DNA of 37,822 nt from Brevundimonas sp. AAP58 (lineage in GTDB: Bacteria > Pseudomonadota > Alphaproteobacteria > Caulobacterales > Caulobacteraceae): positions 1 to 37,822 of the forward strand of contig NZ_LJHU01000062.1 of assembly GCF_001295975.1 (NCBI RefSeq), given 5' to 3'. The notes below the pieces were generated by a model. The model made no database searches. It was not told the origin of the DNA and was given only the letters and a program-made list of their open reading frames with translations. Position numbers and translations under genes: made by a program. This document shows, piece after piece, positions 8,801 through 15,683 of the stretch (position 1 is its first letter; the number at the start of each line of letters is the position of its first letter).

Positions 8801-9294
8801 TGTCGCGACAGGGCGACGGCGGCTTGGTCTTCCAGCACCTGAAAGCCGGGGGTCACGCCGGCCTCGAGCGGGAAACGCCGCAGCAGCTTTTCACAGAAGG
8901 CGTGCAGCGTCTGGATCTTCAGGCCGCCGGGCGTATCGAGCGCCTGGGCGAACAGGCGGCGCGCCCGTTTCAGATTGTCGCCCGACAGGCGGTCGGGGTC
9001 GCGGCCGTCGAGCTCATGCAGCGAGGCCCGAAGCTTTTCGTCGTCCATGACGGCCCAGTCACCCAGCCGCTTGTAGAGGCGCGACTGCATTTCGGCGGCG
9101 GCGGCCTTGGTGTAGGTGACGCACAGGATCTCGGCCGCGCGGACATCGGCCAGCAGCAGGCGCGCCACCCGGTCCACCAGGGTCGAGGTCTTGCCCGATC
9201 CGGCGTTGGCGGTGACGAACACCGACTGGCGTGGGTCGGCGGCGGCCCTCTGCATCGGGTCGGGCAGGATCGTCGTGGAGGGCGCGCCGCTCAT
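5803..9294 (-). CDS. addA: Double-strand break repair helicase-nuclease AddA
   Basis: 1163 residues, a UvrD-type superfamily 1A helicase fused to a RecB-type nuclease. With AddB it processes double-strand ends to 3' single strands for RecA. Walker A is ANAGSGKT at residues 29-36; motif Ia is VTYTKAAAAEM. The Walker B/motif II LIDEAQDT lies near residue 397, motif III is VGDAKQSIYSFQGA, motif V is VMTVHGAKGLEAPVV and motif VI is YVALTRARDRV. The C-terminal PD-(D/E)XK nuclease shows GRIDRLVV then DFKTNRP at 1097-1103, with catalytic Asp1097 and Lys1099. Its ATG overlaps the addB stop by four bases (ATGA). The gene is intact and of usual length. Confidence 0.96.
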   Translation of the reverse strand: MSGAPSTTILPDPMQRAAADPRQSVFVTANAGSGKTSTLVDRVARLLLADVRAAEILCVTYTKAAAAEMQSRLYKRLGDWAVMDDEKLRASLHELDGRDPDRLSGDNLKRARRLFAQALDTPGGLKIQTLHAFCEKLLRRFPLEAGVTPGFQVLEDQAAVALSRQARDDLARHALAHPDGGIGRAYAHFAVALDFKAFEALLGKIEGDRARLTDYIERWRAGRTDCPWTLAGADPKRSAEAIEADFMRFLDRDAWLSVAEQMTSGSKTDKACSKRMHHADWEFSAVAAVFLTEKNEVRKSMATKSAPAFARDWLTSLLDKVSATLEEVKAARLAEDTAHALTLAEAHARFYEARKAEKGALDFGDMVARTVDLLTKRSSAAWVLYKLDGGIEHVLIDEAQDTAPEQWDIVEALTEGFFSGIGSRRIGAGTVDRTVFVVGDAKQSIYSFQGARPEMLAEKRRDFATRVTGAGMGFAGVPLETSFRSTPEVLSFVDAVFFDPEAASAPDRSRALVGVQGDIAPHKAMRATDQGCIDLWPIYRDDKAPEREAWDDPVDEEAPDSARKRLARDLALEIQRQVQDGVAVQDKDSRTLRPASYGDFLILVRQRDATFEEIIRALKTAGVPVAGADRLKLSTHIAFSDLISLARVALYPDDDLSLAEVLRSPFCDVDEDSLYDLAGSKKERRKLWAELRDRAAERPEWTRARALFDFAIETRGRDPFAFFSGLLNRVDDTGLSGRARVLSRLGREAEEALDETLNQVLAAEDRGGLDLETALAMLEQAEVEVKRELEGPRGEVRVMTVHGAKGLEAPVVILPDTTARARGKGPGLMPVPTDDGEGWLMVLTTKETDPPAAKAAREARDQRALEESLRLLYVALTRARDRVIIMGRGRGNSTNGFEEGSWWSVLTETFERLGPQVHDIGEDRRRYGHDPVVLGRGATAVSAPTTVIPDWARRAPAIDPSARYVSPSQAKGAKRAAAPSPLAVASSGEGAPLGRFRRGDLIHLLLERLPEIAPDARPDAARRLLARERDLSDEQRQEMIGAAFGVLDDPRFAPVFGPGSRAEVALVGSAPDLPPGVSINGRIDRLVVTPDRVLVVDFKTNRPAPDHIEDADPAYVAQMAVYVAVLRALYPDRPVEAALVWTDGPRLMAVPEAMMAEALSGLR

Positions 9295-12200
9295 TCCTCG
9301 CCCTCATCACCGCCGATAACGGACCATTCCCAGACACGGGCCAGCCGGTCGTAGCGACCGCCGAAGCTCGCCTTCTTCTGCGGGCGGGTCCAGCTGAGGT
9401 AGGGCATCGCCGGGTTGTCGAAGGCGTGAACGGCGCGGGTCAGGCGTTCCAGCGCCTGACGCGACAGCTCGGCGGCCTCGGCCCCACTGGCGACCGTGCG
9501 CATCGCGCCCGCGATATTTCGGCCGATGATGCGGACGTAGGTCAGTTCCTCGCTTTCGACCGGTCCGATGCCGTCCAGCCCGGCCTCGGCCAGGATCGCG
9601 CCCGTCAGGGTCAGCTGGGGTGCCAGGCCACTGGCCACCTCCTTGTCGGTCGGGGGGCTGCCCGTCTTGAAGTCCAGGATGGACGCGCCCGTCGCCGAGA
9701 CCTCGATCCGGTCGGCCTTGGCGGTGACGAGAAAGGGACCGAGCGGCGTCGGGATCCGGTGCGCCACCTCTTCCTCGACGCGGATCGTGATGCCGCGCGC
9801 GCGGCGACGCAGCTCGAACCCGGCCAGCCAGCGGGCGGCGTTGCGGGCCAGCGGGACCTCGCGCGCCATCGCCGCATCCTCGAAGCCGTGCTCGGTCAGG
9901 GCGTCGGTCAGCAGGGTGAAGAGCCGGGTCTCGGCGTCATCGGGCAGGGCATTCGGCCAGTCGGCGACGAACCGTTCCACCGCCTTGTGCAGGGCCTGAC
10001 CGCGCAGGAGGGCATCGGCGGACTGGCCGGGGCGGTCCATCTCTCTCAGGCCAAGGACATACTGGGCATAGACCGAATAGGGGTCGCGCGCCCACCGCTC
10101 GATGGCCGTGACGGGCAGCTTGCGAGGACGACGCTCGACCGGAGGGCGAGGATCCGGGCGCTTGGCCAGCCGGGCCGGGCCGGTGGGCGTATCCAGCGTG
10201 CGGGCGATGTCGAGCGCCGGGCAGGCCGCGTTGATCCGGACCGTATCGTGCTTGTCCGCCGCGCCGCCGGTCAGCATCTGGAGCCGCCACAGCCAGCGGC
10301 TCTGTATGGCGGGCTGGCCGCCCAGGCGCTCGCGGTGGATCAGGATGGCTTCCGGGTTCGACGCCGCCTGGACGAAGTCCTGCGCGGTCTGTCCGACCCG
10401 GCGCTCGGGCGGGGGCAGGCCGAGTGTCTTGCGCATGGGGCGCGACAGGAAGGGATCGGTGGGGGCAGCTGCGGGCCAGACGGTTTCTTCCAGCCCGGCC
10501 AGGATCATCCGGTCGGCGCGGACCAGCCGCGCCTCGATGGCACCGAGGATGCGCAAGCTGGGGTGGGTCGCCCCGCCGGTGCGGACGGTCGTCTCGCGCA
10601 GCAGGGCGTGGATCAGTTCGGCGAAGGCCTCGCGGCTTATGGGACCGAGGGCTAAGCCGCCCTCGATCAGTTGGACCAGCAGGGCCGCGGCCGCCTCGCC
10701 GTCCGGGCCGGACCAGACGTCGGTACCGCAGAGGCTCTCGATCAGGGCCGTCAGGGCGCGGGCGGCTTCGTCCAGCGGGGCGTCGTGCGCGAAGGGGGCC
10801 TGGGCGGTCTCGGCGAGAAGACGCAGGCGTTCGGCCAGGGTGGCGGCTTCGGCCAGCGCGGCCAGGGTGTGTTCGGGGACGGTCTCACCCTCACGCCGGG
10901 GCTGGCTAGCCTGATCCAGCCGCTCTCCGATGCGGCCCCAGCGGCGCGGCGCGGGGCCGCGCAGGGCGGACTTCTCCAGCGTGCGGATGGCCGTAGGTGT
11001 GGCCTCGGGCAGGGTGATGGCCTCGGCCTTGAGCAGGCCCAGCAAGGTCTGCGGGTTGAGCGGATCGGCGATGAAGCGCGCGGCGAGATCGACCTGGGTT
11101 CCGACCGGCATCCGCTCCAGCGTGGCGCCGGAGGAGGTGTCGGCGGCGATCCCCCATCGCTCCAGCCGGGCGGCGACGCGGCGGCCCAGCGCGAGGTCGG
11201 GGGTGACGAGAGCGCAGGTCTTGCCGGGCGTCTCCAGCGTCTCGCGCATCAGCAGCGCGATGGTCTGGGCGGCCTCCTCCTCCGCGCGACAGGCGACGAC
11301 GGACAGGCTGTCTAGGCCCAGGGCGACGGGGTCGGCGGACTGGCCCGAGGCGGCGGCCTCGGCGCGGATGCGGGTGATCTCGGTGCGCCAATCGGCGGTC
11401 GCGTCGGCGGGGCGGAGCGCCTCGTTCAGCAGGCGGGCGCGGGCCCGACCCCGGGCTTCGTCGGCTGGCGCGATGGCAGGCCGGAACCAGGGACGGACGG
11501 CGGCACGGTCGATTTCGGCGCGTTCCAGAAGGCGTTTGAGCGCGCCTTGCGGGTGAGGCTCGTCCACCTCCGCCCAGGCGGCTTCGGCGAGGTCGTGATC
11601 GAGCCCCGGCAGGACGACGCAGCCTTGGGGCGCGTTCGCCACGGCCTTGAGGACATCGGCGGCGGCCTTGACCGTGCCGGTCGAACCTGCGGCAATGACG
11701 GGACCGGTCGGCGGGGTCTGTGCCCAACGTTCGGCGAGCAGGCGCAGCAGCCGTGTGCGCCGCCAGCTGGCGTCGACGAGGCCCATGCCTGCGAGCCGTT
11801 TGGGCCAGGCCTCGACGGCCAGACCGAGAAACTCGGCCGAGGCCTGCCAGTGTTCGGCCAGGTCGTCGGGGGCCAGCGTCGCCACACGCTCCAGCGCCTC
11901 GACCTCCTCGATGTGGCAGGAATCGAGGAAGCGACCGAGCGCGTCGGCCAGCTCCAGCGCCCGCAGCGGCGGGTGACCGGGCAGGTAGTCCTCCACGATC
12001 ATCCGCGCCATCTCGAACCGGCGCGTCAGAGGCGCGATGGCGGGCGGCAAATCGAGACCCAGCTCGCCGGGCGAAAACGGCGGCTCGTCCTCCTCCAGAT
12101 CGCCCAGCGGGCGGACCTGGGGGAGCAGCACGGGTCGGCCCTGGCTCAGGGCCGCCAACGCGGCTCCGAAGGCCCGCGCGGCGCGCCGGTTGGGCAGAAG

Positions 12201-12347
12201 GATGACGGCGTCCGATAGCGTCTCCGGTGGTCGATCGCCCAGCCAGTCCAGGACCCCCGCCGCCAGGTCGTCGAGAAACGGCCGGTGCGCCGGGATGGCG
12301 AACCAGCGCGGGCCTTTATCAGCGAAAGGGTCGAAGCGGCCCGTCAT
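9291..12347 (-). CDS. addB: Double-strand break repair protein AddB
   Basis: 1018 residues, partner of AddA, of the alphaproteobacterial AddB type. The N-terminal half is helicase-like: the opening has AIPAHRPFLDDLA, VILLPNRRAARAF and a Walker-A-like GSTGTVK at 221-227 that may be degenerate. The C-terminal RecB-family nuclease has KADRIEV followed by ILDFKTG with Asp892 and Lys894. Further upstream in the domain is LLRGQALHKAVERF, the conserved His helix. The start is the ATG at 12347, which overlaps the stop of the nucleotidyltransferase gene by four bases. A longer frame reaching 13151 only shadows that upstream gene. Confidence 0.93.
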   Translation of the reverse strand: MTGRFDPFADKGPRWFAIPAHRPFLDDLAAGVLDWLGDRPPETLSDAVILLPNRRAARAFGAALAALSQGRPVLLPQVRPLGDLEEDEPPFSPGELGLDLPPAIAPLTRRFEMARMIVEDYLPGHPPLRALELADALGRFLDSCHIEEVEALERVATLAPDDLAEHWQASAEFLGLAVEAWPKRLAGMGLVDASWRRTRLLRLLAERWAQTPPTGPVIAAGSTGTVKAAADVLKAVANAPQGCVVLPGLDHDLAEAAWAEVDEPHPQGALKRLLERAEIDRAAVRPWFRPAIAPADEARGRARARLLNEALRPADATADWRTEITRIRAEAAASGQSADPVALGLDSLSVVACRAEEEAAQTIALLMRETLETPGKTCALVTPDLALGRRVAARLERWGIAADTSSGATLERMPVGTQVDLAARFIADPLNPQTLLGLLKAEAITLPEATPTAIRTLEKSALRGPAPRRWGRIGERLDQASQPRREGETVPEHTLAALAEAATLAERLRLLAETAQAPFAHDAPLDEAARALTALIESLCGTDVWSGPDGEAAAALLVQLIEGGLALGPISREAFAELIHALLRETTVRTGGATHPSLRILGAIEARLVRADRMILAGLEETVWPAAAPTDPFLSRPMRKTLGLPPPERRVGQTAQDFVQAASNPEAILIHRERLGGQPAIQSRWLWRLQMLTGGAADKHDTVRINAACPALDIARTLDTPTGPARLAKRPDPRPPVERRPRKLPVTAIERWARDPYSVYAQYVLGLREMDRPGQSADALLRGQALHKAVERFVADWPNALPDDAETRLFTLLTDALTEHGFEDAAMAREVPLARNAARWLAGFELRRRARGITIRVEEEVAHRIPTPLGPFLVTAKADRIEVSATGASILDFKTGSPPTDKEVASGLAPQLTLTGAILAEAGLDGIGPVESEELTYVRIIGRNIAGAMRTVASGAEAAELSRQALERLTRAVHAFDNPAMPYLSWTRPQKKASFGGRYDRLARVWEWSVIGGDEGEE

Positions 12348-13129
12348 CCTTCGATGTCGAGCCGGGGCGGTTGTTGGCCGGGCGGAACCTGAACCGGCGG
12401 GCGCGGCGGTTCGCCGGCCAGCCGCGCCTCGGCCTCGTCGCGGGCCTGGGGGTCGCCGACGTGCATCCAGTCGCCGTCGAGCACGCAGCCATAGAGCCGC
12501 CCGGCCGCCGCGGAGGCTCGCCACAGGGGGCTGAGCGAGAACGGCCCGTCCGGCCCGCCGTCGGCATAATCCGGGCGGGTGATGTGCAGGCCCATGTAGG
12601 CGAAGGGCGCCGAGGCCGCCTCGCCCCGGAATGTCAGGCGGCCGTCGTCGGCGAGGAAGAAGTCGCCGTCGCCCTCGAAGCCGATGGAGCCCTCGCGTCG
12701 CGCCAGAAGCAGACAGGCGTCCATCTTCGCCGGGTCCCACAGGCGAGCCAGGTCCGCGATGGCGTCGCCCCGGTCGATCCAGACACTGTCGATGTTGGCC
12801 ACGAAGACGGGATCGTCGCCCAGCAGGGGCCTCGCCTTCTTCAGCCCGCCGCCGGTCTCGAGCAGCTGCTCCTGTTCGTCGGAGATCAGGATGAGCGGCC
12901 ATTCGCGGTCGAACAGATGGTTCACCAGCCGTCCGGCGAACCAGTGGACGTTGACCACCGCCGTCGTGACGCCCGCCCCGGCCAGCCGGTCCAGCACATG
13001 GTCGATCAGGGCCCGGCCGCCAACCTCGACCAGCGCCTTGGGTCGGTCGTCGGTCAGGGGGCGCATGCGGGTGCCCAGCCCGGCGGCCAGCACCATCGCC
13101 GTCTTCGGCGTGTTCGGGGGCATGGTCAT
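12344..13129 (-). CDS. murU: MurU-like sugar-1-phosphate nucleotidyltransferase
   Basis: 261 residues from the ATG at 13129, whose ATGA overlaps the kinase stop. The N-terminal signature VLAAGLGTRMRPLTDDRPKAL is that of sugar-phosphate nucleotidyltransferases, with a later VANIDSVW holding the metal-binding Asp and GDWMHVGDPQ at the C-terminus. In Pseudomonas, MurU joins UTP and MurNAc-1-phosphate to give UDP-MurNAc, working with the kinase AmgK. The AmgK-like gene directly upstream supports that role. The alternative is a mannose-1-phosphate or heptose type enzyme, since sequence alone does not fix the sugar. A Pro-rich tail (PPRPPVQVPPGQQPP) is unusual. Its stop overlaps the addB start by four bases. 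Confidence 0.8.
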   Translation of the reverse strand: MTMPPNTPKTAMVLAAGLGTRMRPLTDDRPKALVEVGGRALIDHVLDRLAGAGVTTAVVNVHWFAGRLVNHLFDREWPLILISDEQEQLLETGGGLKKARPLLGDDPVFVANIDSVWIDRGDAIADLARLWDPAKMDACLLLARREGSIGFEGDGDFFLADDGRLTFRGEAASAPFAYMGLHITRPDYADGGPDGPFSLSPLWRASAAAGRLYGCVLDGDWMHVGDPQARDEAEARLAGEPPRPPVQVPPGQQPPRLDIEG

Positions 13130-14226
13130 TGGCGGACCTCGGCGGGGACATGGTGGTCGAACCAGCGGGCGACGCCTTCCAGTCCGGGCTTGGTCAGATT
13201 GCGGTTCAGGTGGGACCACATACGGGGCATGAACCGGGCGTAGCGCGGCTTGCCGTCGCGCGCGATCAGCCGGGCGAAGATGCCGAGGATGCGCGCCTCG
13301 TTGAGCGCGGCGAGCCCCGCATAGCCGCGCAGGAAGGCGTCACGGTCGGCGACGTCGGCGACAGCGAAATAGCGGTCCAGCGCCTCGGCCTCCAGCTCCG
13401 GCGAGACGTCGCGGCGCGCGTCCTGGAGCAGGGAGTGCAGGTCCCACGACGGGTGCGCCCGCACCGCGTCCTGGAAGTCAATCATGCCGACGCGGGCAAC
13501 GCCGTCCCGCTCGGGCAGCCAGATCAGGTTCTCGGCGTGATAGTCGCGGTGGGCCATGACCGATGCCCCGGCCGCGCCCTGGCTCACCACGGGAGCCCAG
13601 GCCTCGCGCCATGCGGCGATCGACGCCTCGTCGAATCGAAGATCTGGCCGCAGCCGCGGCAGCCATTCAACGAACAGATCCGCCCCGCCCTGAAGCGCGG
13701 TTTCGTCATAGGTCTGGAGCGGCCAGTCGCCCGCCGGACCGGTGAGGGTCGAGGGGGCCCCCGACGCGTGCAGCCGGGCCAGGGCCTCGACGGCGGCGAG
13801 GTAGAGCGGCGTCTCGTCCTGGCCGTCCTCGATCACGCGGGCGAAGACGCCCTCGCCGAAATCCTCCAGTACCGCAAGGCCGGCGGGCGCGTCCAGCGCG
13901 GGCATGTCTGGCGCCGACAGGCCGACCGAGCGCAGATGGGCAGCGACGGCGGCGAAGGCCTCGATGCGTCCGGCCGACAGGCGGGCGACGGCGTTCCAGC
14001 CCTCGGCCTTGCGGCGCTCTGGTGACCAGGACGGATCGGCAGGCGGGCTCTCGGCCGCCGCGACCTGGTCCATCAGCATCAGCGACGGGCCTTCGGCAGG
14101 GAACAGCCGTTCGTACCGCCGCGTGGAGGCGTCGCCGGGCAGGGGCTCGCGGCGCGCGTCGCCAAGCCCGGCCGCCGCCAGGAAGGCGCGGCGCTCGGCT
14201 TCGCGGTTGGGGTTCGCCTCAGTCAT
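13126..14226 (-). CDS. amgK: AmgK-like aminoglycoside-phosphotransferase family sugar kinase
   Basis: 366 residues with an APH kinase fold. The catalytic loop is HRDYHAEN at 226-233 (Asp228, Asn233), and the metal-binding motif is DFQDA starting at Asp250. An N-terminal PGDASTRRY segment acts as the nucleotide loop in this family. AmgK phosphorylates the anomeric carbon of MurNAc (and GlcNAc) for peptidoglycan recycling that bypasses de novo, fosfomycin-sensitive synthesis. The MurU-like gene immediately downstream makes this assignment likely; other small-molecule kinases remain possible. It overlaps the tsaE stop by eight bases and the next start by four. Confidence 0.82.
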   Translation of the reverse strand: MTEANPNREAERRAFLAAAGLGDARREPLPGDASTRRYERLFPAEGPSLMLMDQVAAAESPPADPSWSPERRKAEGWNAVARLSAGRIEAFAAVAAHLRSVGLSAPDMPALDAPAGLAVLEDFGEGVFARVIEDGQDETPLYLAAVEALARLHASGAPSTLTGPAGDWPLQTYDETALQGGADLFVEWLPRLRPDLRFDEASIAAWREAWAPVVSQGAAGASVMAHRDYHAENLIWLPERDGVARVGMIDFQDAVRAHPSWDLHSLLQDARRDVSPELEAEALDRYFAVADVADRDAFLRGYAGLAALNEARILGIFARLIARDGKPRYARFMPRMWSHLNRNLTKPGLEGVARWFDHHVPAEVRQ

Positions 14227-14692
14227 TCCAGCCTTCGACCAGTCGTTCGATCTTGATTGCCCATGCCCCTACGCCAGAAACGGTCGCATCGCGTCCGCTG
14301 CCCGCCTCGGACAGCGAGATTGTCAGCCGGTCGGGGCCCAGCATCCTCTCCAGATCGTCGCCCAGCCGCACGGGCCATTCGATCAGGGCCGCGCCGACGT
14401 CCAGCGCCTCGTCCAGCCCGATCTCGCGTGCTTCCTCGGGCCGTTCCAGCCGATAAAGGTCGAAGTGGGCGATCGGCGGGTCGGTCTCGTAGAACTGAAC
14501 CAGGGTGAAGGTCGGGCTGGGGACGTCCTCGTCCGGACCGGCCAGAGCGCGGATCAGACCGCGCGCGAGCGTCGACTTGCCCATGCCGAGCGGCCCGTCC
14601 AGCAGCACCGCCTCTCCGGGCGCGAGCAGGGGCGCAATAGCCTGGCCCAGCCGCGTCGTCGCCGCCTCGTCGGAAAGCCTGAGCGTCGTCAC
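14219..14692 (-). CDS. tsaE: tRNA t6A37 biosynthesis ATPase TsaE
   Basis: 157 residues. TsaE is the ATPase that works with TsaB and TsaD to place threonylcarbamoyl on A37 of ANN-decoding tRNAs. Walker A is GPLGMGKST at 33-41. The family segments VPSPTFTLVQFYE and HFDLYRLE follow, then EIGLDEAL, matching TsaE order and length. The start is GTG at 14692, overlapping the stop of the acyltransferase gene as GTGA. It has an extended C-terminus of about 20 residues (WAIKIERLVEGWND). The linkage of tsaE to amgK-, murU- and addBA-like genes is, as I recall, common in alphaproteobacteria. Confidence 0.92.
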   Translation of the reverse strand: MTTLRLSDEAATTRLGQAIAPLLAPGEAVLLDGPLGMGKSTLARGLIRALAGPDEDVPSPTFTLVQFYETDPPIAHFDLYRLERPEEAREIGLDEALDVGAALIEWPVRLGDDLERMLGPDRLTISLSEAGSGRDATVSGVGAWAIKIERLVEGWND

Positions 14693-15573
14693 GCGAAATC
14701 CGCGTCGGGCTGGGTCGGCAGGACGCGTTCGGTGAAGGCCTTCAGGGCATAGGTCGCCCGCGTGGCGTCGACGTCGAGGCGGGACGGTTCGATGGGCTTG
14801 CCGACGCTGAGGCGAAACGCCTTCTTCCGCTTGTTCAGCAGCTCATGAAACAGGGTGACGTCGCGCAGTTCCTGGGAAAACCGGTCGAACAGGTGGAACA
14901 GCGTCGAGGTCGGGCCTGTGACATGGATCGGAATGATGGGCGCGGCGTATTTGCGGGCCAGGGACGCGGCGGTGGGCGCCCACTCCGGATCGGTCAGCTG
15001 GCCGTCCTTGCCGACGCGGGCGAGGCGCCCGGCGGGGAACAGGACCACGCAGCGTTCGGCCTCGAAGGCGGCGCGGGCGGCGTCCAGCGTGGCGCGCGTC
15101 TTGTCCCGCGTGCGCTTCTCGACCACCCATTCGACGGGGATGACGACCTCGCCCAGCCGTGGCGAGACACGCAGGGCATCGGCGTTGGTGAAGTAGATGG
15201 CGTCGGCGCGTCTCTGGCGGATGGCGTCGTAGACGGCGATCCCGTCGGCGATGCCGGTCGGGTGATTGGCCACGACGATGCAGCGGCCTGTCGCGGGCAG
15301 ACGGTCGAGGTTGAGGCTTGAGACCTTCAGGTCCAGCAGCTGCGAAACGTGGTCCAGCGAGGCCTGGCCCGACAGGGGCGCGATGGCGTCCGCCATACGT
15401 CGCGCCTTGCCATAGCCCAGGAGGGCGTAGAGGCCGGGACGCACCAGAGGCCACAGTGGCGAGCCGGTAAGCCCGGGCGCCCGTTCGGCGATCAGCACAT
15501 CGACAATGTGGCCTTCCGGCCGCCGGACCCGGACGGAGGAAGGACTGGCGGAGGCGGAATCGACGTCGGTCAT
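14689..15573 (-). CDS. PlsC-type lysophospholipid acyltransferase family protein
   Basis: 294 residues, a glycerolipid-type acyltransferase. Motif I is NHPTGIADG with His104 and Asp110 (His-X5-Asp, as in OlsB-related enzymes rather than the His-X4-Asp of PlsC). Motif III is LFPAGR at 178-183, and PIIPIHVTG corresponds to motif IV. A hydrophobic stretch before motif I could bind membrane. Likely role: acyl transfer to a membrane lipid, possibly an aminolipid, but the acceptor cannot be read from sequence. AAGGA sits six bases before the ATG. It is the first gene of the overlapping minus-strand set down to addA and diverges from the S9 peptidase. Confidence 0.82.
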   Translation of the reverse strand: MTDVDSASASPSSVRVRRPEGHIVDVLIAERAPGLTGSPLWPLVRPGLYALLGYGKARRMADAIAPLSGQASLDHVSQLLDLKVSSLNLDRLPATGRCIVVANHPTGIADGIAVYDAIRQRRADAIYFTNADALRVSPRLGEVVIPVEWVVEKRTRDKTRATLDAARAAFEAERCVVLFPAGRLARVGKDGQLTDPEWAPTAASLARKYAAPIIPIHVTGPTSTLFHLFDRFSQELRDVTLFHELLNKRKKAFRLSVGKPIEPSRLDVDATRATYALKAFTERVLPTQPDADFA

Positions 15574-15683
15574 GGACGCGTCCTTGTCGCCGCTCGCCCG
15601 AGGGCTGGCAAGCGGGGGTGACGGGCTTGCGCGCGCTTGGACCGCGGGTACAGGTTGCTGTCGCGTCTCTCCACAGGGTCCTC

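Noticed and set aside
12348..13151. N-terminal extension of AddB by about 268 residues
   Set aside because: The extension is Arg/Gly/Pro-rich and lies wholly over the nucleotidyltransferase gene in another frame. The ATG at 12347 gives the proper AddB beginning and the ATGA overlap.
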